Below, in pieces: positions 15,616-23,658 of a DNA stretch of 33,385 bases. The notes beneath the pieces are model-generated. The model worked only from the letters and a program-made list of their open reading frames with translations. It searched no databases and was not told where the DNA came from. This stretch comes from Nitrospira sp. bin75 (GTDB lineage Bacteria; Nitrospirota; Nitrospiria; Nitrospirales; UBA8639): assembly GCA_002238765.1 (NCBI GenBank), contig MPMZ01000032.1, forward strand, positions 1 through 33,385. Direction: 5' to 3'. Each line of letters opens with the position of its first letter. Within the stretch, counting starts at the first letter, position 1. A program made the translations under genes and the position numbers.

Positions 15616-17295
15616 ATGGGCTTGAGAAAACACGAAGACTACAATCGGGAGATCGAGAAACTTCGTGGAGAACTCCAATCCCTGGAAAACGAAATGCGCC
15701 ACCTGTACGAAACCCGCATGAAATTACAGCAATCGCAAAAACAGAATGAACGGTTGACCGCCAGCCTCCAGGAAGCCAAGGCCCAGATTGAAACCCTCCG
15801 GACGGAGATCGCCAAACTCACGGCCCCCCCGTCGTCGTATGCGCTCTTCTGCAGTCTGAATGATGATTCCAGCGCCAACGTCTACGTCTCAGGGAGAAAA
15901 ATGCGCGTCAGCGTGCACAGTTCGGTGGCAAGTGCGTCCCTGCGAAAGGGGCAGGAAGTGATTCTGAATGAGGCCTTGAACGTCATTGAGGCGCGCGCCT
16001 TCGATCCCCAGGGGCAGGTCGTGAAGTTAAAGGATCGCCTGGATGAGACACGGGCGCTGATTCAGTTGCACCATGATGAAGAACGCATCGTCGAACTCGG
16101 TGAGCCGCTGCTCCATGAACACCTCAGTGTGGGAGACCATCTGCTCTATGACGCCCGGTCCGGCTATGTGATCGAGAAAATCCCCAAGGCTGAAATCGAA
16201 GAATTGGTGATCGAAGAAGTGCCGGACGTGCAATATGACGACGTCGGGGGGTTGGCGAAAGAAGTCGAGCAGGTGACGGATGCCGTGGAATTGCCCTTCC
16301 TGTATCCTGATCTGTTCAAGGAGCATCGCCTGACTCCGCCCAAGGGTATCCTGTTGTACGGGCCGCCGGGGTGCGGAAAAACGATGATCGCGAAAGCCGT
16401 GGCAAATTCCATTTCCCGGAAGATGCGTCATCTGTCCGGCAAAGACGTCCGCAGTTACTTCCTGCACGTGAAAGGGCCGGAACTGTTGAATAAGTACGTG
16501 GGCGAATCGGAACGGTACATCCGGGAAGTGTTCGCCAAAGCGCGGGACAAGGCCGCCACCGGTAATCCGGTCGTGGTGTTTTTTGATGAAATGGATGCGT
16601 TGTTCCGTACGCGGGGGTCCGGGATTTCTTCCGATATCGAATCCACGATCGTCCCGCAGTTTTTGGCTGAAATCGACGGCGTCGAAAGGCTCAAAAACGT
16701 GATCGTCATCGGCGCGAGCAACCGGCAGGATCTCATTGATCCGGCGGTGTTGAGAACGGGGCGGTTGGACGTGAAAGTCAAGATTCCGAGACCGAATAAA
16801 CAGGGCGCCCATGACATTTTTGCCAAATATCTCACCGGTGACCTGCCCTTTGCCAAAGAGGAACTTGATCGTCACGGACAGGACCGGCAAACGGTGGTTT
16901 CGCACCTGCTGGACGTGACGGTGGAGGCGATGTATGCCACGTCGGAAGACAATAAGTTCCTGGAAGTGACGTATGCGAATGGAGAAAAAGAACTCCTCTA
17001 CTTCAAGGACTTTTCCAGTGGCGCGCTGATCGAAGGCGTGGTTTCGCGAGCGAAGAAATCCGCCGTGAAGCGAGCCATCAATACGGGTGAAAAGGGTCTG
17101 AAGGAAGAAGACCTGTTGGGTGCGATTCGTGATGAATTCAAGGCGCATGAAGATCTGCCCAATACGACGAACCCCGATGACTGGGCCCGGATCGCGGGGA
17201 AAAAGGGCGAGAAGATCATCCACGTGCGGACCCTGACTCCCGGCTCGGAAGAAACGCGCGAAATTGAAACCGTGAGTGCCGGGCATTACTTTTAA
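15616..17295 (+). CDS. mpa: Proteasome-associated AAA+ ATPase (Mpa/ARC)
   Basis: Mpa (ARC) forms a hexamer that binds pupylated proteins through its N-terminal coiled coils, unfolds them and feeds them into the 20S proteasome. The 559-residue protein has a coiled coil at about 8-70 and two OB-like domains at about 75-200. The AAA module has Walker A GPPGCGKT at 249-256, the pore segment after Walker A, Walker B VVVFFDEMDAL near 319-329, and SNRQDLIDPAVLRTGRLD. The last residues are GHYF, a HbYX-type tail (aromatic Tyr second last) that docks into the proteasome alpha ring. The ribosome site is weak. dop follows after 30 bases. Confidence 0.95.
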   Translation: MGLRKHEDYNREIEKLRGELQSLENEMRHLYETRMKLQQSQKQNERLTASLQEAKAQIETLRTEIAKLTAPPSSYALFCSLNDDSSANVYVSGRKMRVSVHSSVASASLRKGQEVILNEALNVIEARAFDPQGQVVKLKDRLDETRALIQLHHDEERIVELGEPLLHEHLSVGDHLLYDARSGYVIEKIPKAEIEELVIEEVPDVQYDDVGGLAKEVEQVTDAVELPFLYPDLFKEHRLTPPKGILLYGPPGCGKTMIAKAVANSISRKMRHLSGKDVRSYFLHVKGPELLNKYVGESERYIREVFAKARDKAATGNPVVVFFDEMDALFRTRGSGISSDIESTIVPQFLAEIDGVERLKNVIVIGASNRQDLIDPAVLRTGRLDVKVKIPRPNKQGAHDIFAKYLTGDLPFAKEELDRHGQDRQTVVSHLLDVTVEAMYATSEDNKFLEVTYANGEKELLYFKDFSSGALIEGVVSRAKKSAVKRAINTGEKGLKEEDLLGAIRDEFKAHEDLPNTTNPDDWARIAGKKGEKIIHVRTLTPGSEETREIETVSAGHYF

Positions 17296-17325
17296 TGCTC
17301 ATGCTCAAGGTGGAATGAGGAGTCC

Positions 17326-18801
17326 TTGCAGCGCATTATCGGCACAGAAACGGAATTTGGTGTCGCCTCGCGCCACGGCCACGCATCCGACCCCGTTGAG
17401 AATTCCCTCCAACTGATCAGTCAGTATCCTGCTCTCATTGCCCCGCAAGCGATTTGGGATTACGAGAACGAAAACCCCCTGCGGGATGCCCGCGGGTTTG
17501 AAGTCGAAGGTGAACGCGAACGTCCGGGTCCCGAGTATAACCGGGCGCTCAATAAACTGTTGGCGAACGCCGGTCGCTTGTACGTCGACGGGGCGCACCC
17601 CGAGTATTCGACGCCGGAATGCAGTACGGCTCGAGAACTGGTGGCGTATGAACGGGCGGGTGAACTCGTCGTCGCCAAATGCCTGGAAGCCGTGAATCGG
17701 ACGACGGGGGGAAACGGGTTCGTGCTGTACAAGAACAACTCCGACTGCAAGGGGAACAGCTACGGGTACCATGAAAATTATTTGATGGACCGTTCGGTGC
17801 CGTTCGAGGTGATTCTTCAGGGGTTGCTGCCGTTTTTCGTGTCGCGTCCCATTGTTGCGGGAGCCGGGAAAGTCGGAGCTGAAAATGGAGCCGCGCCCGC
17901 GACGTATCAGATCTCTCAACGCGCGGACTTTTTTGAATGTGTGGCTGATCTCAACACCATGGTCAAACGACCCTTGATCAATACCCGTGATGAGCCTCAT
18001 GCGGACGCCGCGAGGTTCCGGCGGTTGCACGTCATTGTCGGTGACGCCAACATGGCGGAACTGTCTACGTATCTGAAGGTGGGCACGACGGCGATCGTGA
18101 CGCATATGTTGGACGAGGGCGCCGACGTACCCGCGTTTGTGCTGGAGAATCCCGTGGAAGCCGCCAAGGTCGTCTCGCGTGATCTCACCATGAAAGCCGA
18201 CCTGAAGATGTCCTCAGGTGGTGCGACCAACGCGCTGGCCATCCAACGCGCCTATCTCCGGGCCGCGCATGAGTTTTACGCCTGTCGTGAGTTGTCACCC
18301 GCGACGAAGGACGTGCTGGTGAGATGGGAAAGCGTTTTGGACAAACTCGAACGGGACCCCCGGCTGCTGGCAGCGGAACTCGATTGGGTGGCCAAACACC
18401 AGATGATCGAGTCGTACGTGGAACGCAAGGGCTGTGGATGGAATGACCCGCGTGTGGCCTTGATGGACCTGCAATACCATGACGTCCGGCCGGACAAAGG
18501 CCTGTATTATACGCTCGAACGAAGCCGGCGTATTGAGCGGTTGCTGGATGACGAGGAAATCGCCAGGGCGGAGTGTCATGCGCCGCGAGGCACGCGCGCC
18601 TATTTCCGCGGCGCGTGTCTCCGGAAATTTCCTCACCAGATCTATGGGGCCAGTTGGACCTCGGTGCTCTTCGACGTGGGAGACGTTTCCGTCAAACGGG
18701 TGCCCCTGATGGATCCATTGAGGGGAACGCAGGATTTGACGAATGAGTTGTTGGAAGGCGTGGAGACGGCACAACAGCTTCTGGACCGTTTGTCGGCTTG
18801 A
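17326..18801 (+). CDS. dop: Deamidase/depupylase Dop
   Basis: Dop deamidates Pup ending in Gln and removes Pup from substrates. It belongs to the glutamine-synthetase-like carboxylate-amine ligase family together with PafA. The 491 residues start MQRIIGTETEFGV, with metal-binding Glu8 and Glu10. The WDYENENPLRDARGF segment and the following Dop-type loop distinguish it from PafA. The catalytic Asp88 sits in RLYVDGAHPEYSTPEC, followed by NSYGYHENYLM, INTRDEPHADAARFRRLHVIVGDANM and LVDLQY-like MDLQYHDVRPDKGLYY. TTG start at 17326, preceded by GAGGAG with a short spacing, agrees with known Dop N-termini. Followed by 274 bases with only repeats, where the modifier gene would be expected. Confidence 0.94.
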   Translation: MQRIIGTETEFGVASRHGHASDPVENSLQLISQYPALIAPQAIWDYENENPLRDARGFEVEGERERPGPEYNRALNKLLANAGRLYVDGAHPEYSTPECSTARELVAYERAGELVVAKCLEAVNRTTGGNGFVLYKNNSDCKGNSYGYHENYLMDRSVPFEVILQGLLPFFVSRPIVAGAGKVGAENGAAPATYQISQRADFFECVADLNTMVKRPLINTRDEPHADAARFRRLHVIVGDANMAELSTYLKVGTTAIVTHMLDEGADVPAFVLENPVEAAKVVSRDLTMKADLKMSSGGATNALAIQRAYLRAAHEFYACRELSPATKDVLVRWESVLDKLERDPRLLAAELDWVAKHQMIESYVERKGCGWNDPRVALMDLQYHDVRPDKGLYYTLERSRRIERLLDDEEIARAECHAPRGTRAYFRGACLRKFPHQIYGASWTSVLFDVGDVSVKRVPLMDPLRGTQDLTNELLEGVETAQQLLDRLSA

Positions 18802-18830
18802 AGGAGTGGGGGATGAAAGCAGGAGAAAAG

Positions 18831-18903
18831 GCAAAGACGCTGGATTCACTTAGATTGACTGGATCCCCGATTAAAAACGTCGGGGACAAGCGTCGGGAAT
18901 GAC
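18831..18903 (+). repeat. Partial copy of the GGATCC palindromic repeat family
   Basis: CAAAGACGCTGGATTC and a second half CTGGATCCCCGATT..CGTCGGGAATGAC match the right half of the elements at 24674-24773, 25652-25755 and 27543-27641. It begins about 30 bases after the dop stop and occupies the place where a Pup/UBact gene would be expected. Confidence 0.65.
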
Positions 18904-18919
18904 CGAAAGAGATCAGATG

Positions 18920-18965
18920 CCCTCCTGCTCCCTCGCCCCTTGAGGGAGAGGGCTGGGGTGAGGGG
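18920..18965 (+). repeat. CCCTCGCCCC/TGAGGGAGAGGG palindromic repeat
   Basis: CTCCCTCGCCCCTTGAGGGA followed by GAGGGCTGGGGTGAGGGG is the same type of palindrome as at 11098-11159 and 14617-14676. It lies in the dop-prcB gap. Confidence 0.65.
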
Positions 18966-18987
18966 AAAGTGGTCGATGAATAAGCCT

Positions 18988-19057
18988 GTAGGTCGGATTA
19001 GCCCTTCGAGTACGCTTCCTTCGACTTCGCTCAGGACAGGCGTAGCGTAATCCGACA
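18988..19057 (+). repeat. GTAGGTCGGATTA / TAATCCGAC palindrome with nested CTCAGGACAGG element
   Basis: Arms GTAGGTCGGATTA and GCGTAATCCGAC are separated by an insert whose last 23 bases (19018-19040) read CCTTCGACTTCGCTCAGGAC plus AGG. The same palindrome occurs at 25583-25636 (with the insert) and 30098-30130 (without it). The element ends 18 bases before the prcB ATG. Confidence 0.7.
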
Positions 19058-19075
19058 GAAAGACTTCTGGTTAGC

Positions 19076-19950
19076 ATGAAATCATTCCTGTCCCAAATGC
19101 CCGTGAACCAGTGTTCGAGCTTTTTTGATTTTATCCATCAAACGCGGCCCGAACTGACACCGGCAGCGCGGTGGGGAAGCGCGCGACCCGCGCCCGTGTC
19201 GGTGGATGAGATCCAACGGAACGTCTTGTCGCAGCTTGCTCACGGAACGACCGTCTTGGCCGTCAAATACGAGAACGGCGTGGTGATCGTTGGCGACCGG
19301 CGGGGCATCGGAGGGGCGCCAGAGGGGGCGCGGCGCTCGGGGGGATCGAAGGGTACCAAGTGGCGTCGCGTCGCATGGAGAAAGTCTTCAAAACCGACAG
19401 CCATTCCGCCATCGCCATTGCGGGTGCCGCGGGTCCCTGTATGGAAATGGCCAAGTTGTTCGGGATTGAACTGGAACATTATGAAAAACTTGATGGCGTG
19501 TCGTTATCCTGCGAAGGCAAGGCGAACAGGTTGGGGCAAATGGTGAAAGCGAATTTGCCCATGGTCATCCAAGGGTTGGTCGTCATCCCGCTGTTCGTGG
19601 GGTTTGACCTGAAGCAACAAGAGGGCCGGATTTTCAAATATGACGTGACCGGCGGGAAATATGAAGAAACGGAGTATCACGCGGTTGGATCCGGGGGAAA
19701 GGACGCCCGCGTGACCATTAAAGAACGGTTTCGCAAAAATTTGTCCCAACCGGAAGCGATCTCCCTTGCGCTCCAGGCGATCCTGAGCGCGGCGGAGGAG
19801 GACTTGGGAACCGGAGGGCCTGACTCGTTTCGCGGCATTTATCCCACCATGAAAATCGTCGATGCCGAAGGCGTGCGGGACGTGGAAGAGTCCGACGTGG
19901 CGTCCCAATGCGACCGGTTGGCTCGATCACGAACCGAACGGGAATCCTGA
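19076..19950 (+). pseudogene. prcB: 20S proteasome beta subunit PrcB, frameshifted by a 38-bp insertion
   Basis: PrcB carries the catalytic N-terminal threonine of the bacterial 20S proteasome. The first frame (19076-19306) encodes a propeptide with SSFFDFIHQTRPELTPA, the cleavage site HG/TTVLAVKY (Thr58) and GVVIVGDRRG. The gene continues in another frame from 19345 (IEGYQVASRRMEKVF, ELEHYEKLDGV, GYD-like GFDLKQQ, HAVGSGG, GGPDSFRGIYPT) to the TGA at 19948-19950. Between them are 38 extra bases. Deleting 19307-19344 gives one 278-residue protein of normal length and alignment (GDRR-GIEG). The repeats ATCGGAGGG (19307) and ATCGAAGGG (19345) flank the insert. As written, the first frame would give a 156-residue product lacking most of the core. 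Restored, it is coupled to prcA by a TGATG overlap. Confidence 0.93.
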
Positions 19951-20633
19951 TGACACTGCCGTTTTACGTCTCCCCCGAACAACTGATGCAGGATAAGGCG
20001 GAGTATGCCAAAAAAGGCATCGCCAAGGGCCGGTCGATCGTGGCCATCGAGTACCGGGACGGCGTGCTCTTCGTGGCGGATAACCCCAGCAGTTCATTGT
20101 TCAAGATCTCCGAAATTTACGACAACATCGCCTTTTCAGGAGCAGGGCGGTACAGCGAATTCGAAAGCCTGCGCAAGGCAGGCATTCAACACGCCGATTT
20201 AAAAGGGTTCATGTACAGTCGCGAAGACGTCACGGCTCGTTCCCTGGCCAATGGGTATTCGCAGACCCTGGGCACGATTTTCAGCCAGGAACTGAAACCC
20301 TACGAAGTGGAAATCCTGTTGGCCCAGATCGGAGAACAACCCGAACAGACGGAACTGTATCGCATCGCGTTCGACGGGACGATCATGCACGAAAAAACAT
20401 TTGTGGCCATCGGGGGACGTGCGGACGCCGTGGTCTCCGCCCTGCGCACAACAGGAGCGGACGACGTTCCGGACTTGAAAGCCGCGCTCACCCGGTGCAT
20501 GAACGCCCTCGAAACCGCCACGGGCCAGACCGTATCCCTGCACGCACTCGAAGTCGCCCTCCTCGACCGGACCCGTACCGGCCGAAAATTCCGCCGGATC
20601 GCCGCAGAAGAAGCCGGCATCCTTCTTTCCTGA
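19950..20633 (+). CDS. prcA: 20S proteasome alpha subunit PrcA
   Basis: PrcA forms the outer heptameric rings that gate the proteasome chamber and receive the HbYX tail of Mpa. The 227-residue protein starts MTLPFYVSPEQLMQDKAEYAKKGI, the alpha-type N-terminal helix region, then GRSIVAIEYRDGVLFVADNPSSSLFKISEIYDNIAF, ARSLANGYSQTLGTIFSQELKPYEVEILLA and an acidic-basic C-terminal region (LLDRTRTGRKFRRI). There is no N-terminal threonine, as expected. Start ATG at 19950 shares a base with the prcB stop. An upstream in-frame start at 19908 has no similarity to the family. pafA starts 95 bases downstream. Confidence 0.95.
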   Translation: MTLPFYVSPEQLMQDKAEYAKKGIAKGRSIVAIEYRDGVLFVADNPSSSLFKISEIYDNIAFSGAGRYSEFESLRKAGIQHADLKGFMYSREDVTARSLANGYSQTLGTIFSQELKPYEVEILLAQIGEQPEQTELYRIAFDGTIMHEKTFVAIGGRADAVVSALRTTGADDVPDLKAALTRCMNALETATGQTVSLHALEVALLDRTRTGRKFRRIAAEEAGILLS

Positions 20634-20728
20634 GACACGAATTTCCTGTTGACGATTCTTGCATCCCACTTTCAGTCGCAGTGAGCGTGTCTGTTCCGTC
20701 CGTGTCGCGTCTATGGTAACATGCATTC

Positions 20729-22102
20729 ATGAAACGCATTTTCGGACTGGAGTGTGAATACGGTCTCACCTTTTCGCCCAACGGCCGGGTGTATCTGCCT
20801 ATTGAAAAAATTCTGGGCTACATTTTTGAGGGGTTGATCCCGAACAGTTGGCCGTCCAACGCTTTCCTCACGAATGGGGCCAGGTTTTATCAGGACACCG
20901 GGTGCCATCCCGAGTACGCCACGCCGGAGTGCGACGACATTTTCGAGTTAGTGGTGCATGAGAAGGCCGGAGAGCGGATCCTCGAGTCCTGTTTGCCCGC
21001 GGCGGAAGAACGTCTCCGGGAAGAAGGGCTCGCCGGTGACATCTATATTTTCAAGAACAATACGGATTCCCTGGGGAATACTTACGGGTGCCATGAAAAT
21101 TTCCTGATGCAGCGTGACGTGGATTTTTGGAAGGTGGCGGAACAGCTCATCCCGTTCTTCGTGACGCGACAGATTTTTTCAGGCGCCGGGAAAGTGCTCA
21201 AGGTCTCGGGCAAACCGCAGTATTTTCTCTCTCAGCGGGCGCAGCACATTCACGAAAAAACTTCGTCCTCCACCACGTCGTCCCGAAGCATTATCAACAC
21301 GCGGGATGAACCGCACGCGGACGCCGAACGGTATCGACGCCTGCATATCATTCTCGGGGATTCCAATATGTCGGAGTTTGCCACGTACCTGAAGGTCGGC
21401 ACGGCGGACCTGGTGTTGTCCATGATCGAGGAAGGGTATTTCATCAAAGGCATTGAATTGGAAGATCCCGTCAAGGCCATCAGGGAAATTTCCCGGGATC
21501 CCACGTTGAAGAAAAAGGTGAAGCTGGATGACGGACGGGAGTTTTCCGCGTTGGAGATCCAGCGCATCTATTTGGAAAAGGCCTCGGAATATCTCCACGC
21601 CTGCCCCTATGACAAGGTGTTGGCTGACGTCCTGACGGAGTGGGAACGCGTATTGAATGCATTGGAGGATGATCCCATGCAGTTGGTGCGGGAGATCGAT
21701 TGGGTGACGAAACGCTGGGTGATCCAATCGTATATCGACCGAAAAGGGTGCGGGTGGGATGACCCGCGAGTGGCGATGATGGACCTGCAATATCACGACG
21801 TGAACCGGAAGCGCGGGCTCTATTACATTTTGGAGGCGCATGAGCGGACGGTGAAGATGGTGGATGAGCGAGCGGTGGAACGTGCGATGTCCCTTCCCCC
21901 CCAGTCCACCCGCGCCAAGGTTCGAGGCGATTTTATCCGTTTTGCCCGGGCAAAAAATCGATCCTACACGGTCGATTGGACCTATTTGAAATTAAACGGC
22001 TATTGGGAAGAAACGATCTTGTGCATGGATCCCTTTTGCGCGTTCAACCGGCGGGTCGACGAACTGTTGGCCCAGGTGTCTCCGGCTTCTCTCCAGACGT
22101 GA
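20729..22102 (+). CDS. pafA: Pup-protein ligase PafA
   Basis: PafA uses ATP to join the C-terminal glutamate of Pup to substrate lysines. The 457 residues begin MKRIFGLECEYGL (Glu8 and Glu10 metal ligands). Next is the nucleophile-type Asp56 in RFYQDTGCHPEYATPECDD, then LFKNN-like IFKNNTDSLGNTYGCHENFLM, GAGKVLKVSGKPQYFLSQRAQHI, INTRDEPHADAERYRRLHIILGDSNMSE and VDWTYLKLN near the C-terminus. It has no Dop loop, unlike the gene at 17326. Start ATG at 20729 is right after a repeat-free 95-base gap; the ribosome site is weak. The M23 gene follows after one base. Confidence 0.96.
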   Translation: MKRIFGLECEYGLTFSPNGRVYLPIEKILGYIFEGLIPNSWPSNAFLTNGARFYQDTGCHPEYATPECDDIFELVVHEKAGERILESCLPAAEERLREEGLAGDIYIFKNNTDSLGNTYGCHENFLMQRDVDFWKVAEQLIPFFVTRQIFSGAGKVLKVSGKPQYFLSQRAQHIHEKTSSSTTSSRSIINTRDEPHADAERYRRLHIILGDSNMSEFATYLKVGTADLVLSMIEEGYFIKGIELEDPVKAIREISRDPTLKKKVKLDDGREFSALEIQRIYLEKASEYLHACPYDKVLADVLTEWERVLNALEDDPMQLVREIDWVTKRWVIQSYIDRKGCGWDDPRVAMMDLQYHDVNRKRGLYYILEAHERTVKMVDERAVERAMSLPPQSTRAKVRGDFIRFARAKNRSYTVDWTYLKLNGYWEETILCMDPFCAFNRRVDELLAQVSPASLQT

Positions 22103-22103
22103 C

Positions 22104-23027
22104 ATGCCAGTACCCGCCATTTATTCCAACGCGAACGTCGTGACTCGTCCGTGGCTCGTGGCCCTGGTGTTGGTGCTGGCGAGCGTGTTCCCGGTCAGCC
22201 TGTTTTTCGAGGAAGGGCCCCGGTATTCCGTGGGAGCCGACGGGCAGTTCAGTGGCAAGCAAGGGGAAGTGTTGTTGGTGACGGTGCCCGTCCGGGACCG
22301 GCCGGACCAGGTCGAAGGGCAATTTCTGGAACGGACGCTGACCTTTTTCCCCTTCAAGGATCGCATGTATGCGGGATTGTTGGGGCTGGATATGCAGGAC
22401 CGCCCCGGCCGGTATGAACTCACGATCGAGGTGGTCTATCCTGAACGGACGGAACGCCGGAGCCTGTCGGTGCTGGTGATGAAGGAGGAATACCCCGTGC
22501 AACGGTTGACCTTGCCTTCCCGGATGGTGGATCTGGACCGGAAGACCCTGACTCGGGTCGAGACCGAATCCAAGGCCGTCCACAAGGCCTTTGCCAGCCT
22601 CGTCCCGCACCCCCTGTGGAAGGGCCGGTTTCTTGAACCGGTCCAGGGAGAAATATCCGGGCGGTTCGGCAGTCGCCGGGTCATCAACGGGCAAGCCAGA
22701 AAACCCCATAGCGGGGAAGACATCGCTGCGCCTCAAGGAACACCCGTGTTGGCCATGAATGACGGAATGGTGCGCCTCACCGCCGATCACTTCTTTTCGG
22801 GAAAAGGCGTGATCGTGGATCATGGTGTTGGTCTCTTTTCCATGTACTTTCACTTATCCAGCGTGGACGTGGAGCACGGCCAGGTCGTGAAAAAAGGGCA
22901 GGTGATAGGGAAAGTCGGCTCCACGGGACGGGCGACGGGCCCCCATCTCCATTGGGGAGTGCGCCTCAACGGATCACGGGTTGATCCCTACTCGTTGCTT
23001 GATCTGACGGTTGATGCCCAACCGTAA
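22104..23027 (+). CDS. M23 family metallopeptidase (membrane-anchored)
   Basis: A 307-residue protein with an N-terminal membrane anchor (about 16-35, WLVALVLVLASVFPVSLFF) and a beta-rich extracytoplasmic region (about 40-130). Its C-terminal LytM/M23 domain (about 175-300) keeps the zinc ligands: His202 and Asp206 in HSGEDIAAPQGTPV and His283 in GPHLHWGVRLNG. It should cut peptide cross-links of peptidoglycan, in contrast to the degenerate EnvC-like protein at 9868. Start ATG is one base after the pafA stop, so it is likely co-transcribed with the proteasome genes, but a functional link is not shown by the sequence. Confidence 0.9.
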   Translation: MPVPAIYSNANVVTRPWLVALVLVLASVFPVSLFFEEGPRYSVGADGQFSGKQGEVLLVTVPVRDRPDQVEGQFLERTLTFFPFKDRMYAGLLGLDMQDRPGRYELTIEVVYPERTERRSLSVLVMKEEYPVQRLTLPSRMVDLDRKTLTRVETESKAVHKAFASLVPHPLWKGRFLEPVQGEISGRFGSRRVINGQARKPHSGEDIAAPQGTPVLAMNDGMVRLTADHFFSGKGVIVDHGVGLFSMYFHLSSVDVEHGQVVKKGQVIGKVGSTGRATGPHLHWGVRLNGSRVDPYSLLDLTVDAQP

Positions 23028-23048
23028 TTCATTCTCTGCAATGGATCC

Positions 23049-23588
23049 ATGAATAACGTCTGTGTGTTTTGTGGCTCCAGTACCGGCCTGGGGAGTCGTT
23101 ATGCCGAGATGGCCGGGCTCCTTGGCAAGGAACTCGCCGCGCGCGGGCTGGGTTTGGTCTATGGTGGAGGCAACATCGGGTTGATGGAGGTCGTGGCGAA
23201 CGCCTCCCGTGCCGGGGACGGCCGGGTGATCGGGGTCATCCCGGAATTCATGGTGGCCAATCAATGGGCCCGGCACGACGTGTCCGCGCTCCACGTCGTG
23301 GCATCGATGCATGAGCGCAAAGCCCTCATGTCGGAGTTGGCTGATGCCTTTATCGCGCTCCCCGGGGGCTACGGAACCTTGGAAGAGTTTTGTGAAACGA
23401 TTACCTGGCGACAGCTTCAGTTACATCAGAAACCCTGCGGGCTCTTGAACGTCGACGGATTTTTCGATGCATTCCTGACGTTTTTGGATCATCAGGTCCG
23501 GGAAGGGTTCTTGGCCCCTGACAATCGAGCGTTGATTCGTGTGGCCTCTGATCCCGCGACGTTGCTGGATCTGCTGAATGAAGCCTGA
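23049..23588 (+). CDS. LOG family protein (putative nucleotide 5'-monophosphate nucleosidase)
   Basis: A 179-residue protein of the LOG/YgdH lysine-decarboxylase-like family. VCVFCGSSTGLGSRY, GLVYGGGNIGLMEVVANA, HERKALMSELADAFIALPGGYGTLEE (PGGxGTxxE at 105-113) and the Arg90-Lys91 pair are the AMP/nucleotide site of LOG enzymes, which release the base from a nucleoside 5'-monophosphate. Many bacterial members were misnamed lysine decarboxylases. The start ATG has no clear ribosome site. It follows the M23 gene by 21 bases and is probably the last gene of the proteasome transcript. Confidence 0.9.
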   Translation: MNNVCVFCGSSTGLGSRYAEMAGLLGKELAARGLGLVYGGGNIGLMEVVANASRAGDGRVIGVIPEFMVANQWARHDVSALHVVASMHERKALMSELADAFIALPGGYGTLEEFCETITWRQLQLHQKPCGLLNVDGFFDAFLTFLDHQVREGFLAPDNRALIRVASDPATLLDLLNEA

Positions 23589-23606
23589 AGCCGGGGAGGG
23601 GTAAAT

Positions 23607-23643
23607 CCGGTGAATCGGTGAAAAACGTTGACCGATTCACCGG
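23607..23643 (+). terminator. Long stem-loop between convergent genes
   Basis: CCGGTGAATCGGT at 23607-23619 and ACCGATTCACCGG at 23631-23643 are perfect 13-bp arms around GAAAAACGTTG. It sits between the LOG gene and the minus-strand gene ending at 23659, and could end transcription from both sides. T-runs are weak. Confidence 0.6.
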
Positions 23644-23658
23644 TACGGTTCAGGTTCC

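Noticed and set aside
16027-17286. 419-residue open frame on the minus strand opposite mpa
   Set aside because: It is a shadow of the mpa codons: the sequence is rich in His/Arg/Phe without domain resemblance, and mpa is clearly real.
18813-18902. A 29-codon ORF (start MKAGEKAKT, end DKRRE) with a good AAGGAG site, in the place expected for Pup/UBact
   Set aside because: Nearly all of its sequence is a copy of the GGATCC repeat family, it lacks the Gly-Gly-Gln/Glu or RSGE-type end, and it is shorter than known modifiers.
19250-19400. Programmed ribosomal frameshift in prcB
   Set aside because: There is no slippery heptamer. The frame change is explained completely by 38 extra bases whose removal gives a clean alignment, whereas a shift would add about 13 unrelated residues inside the conserved core.
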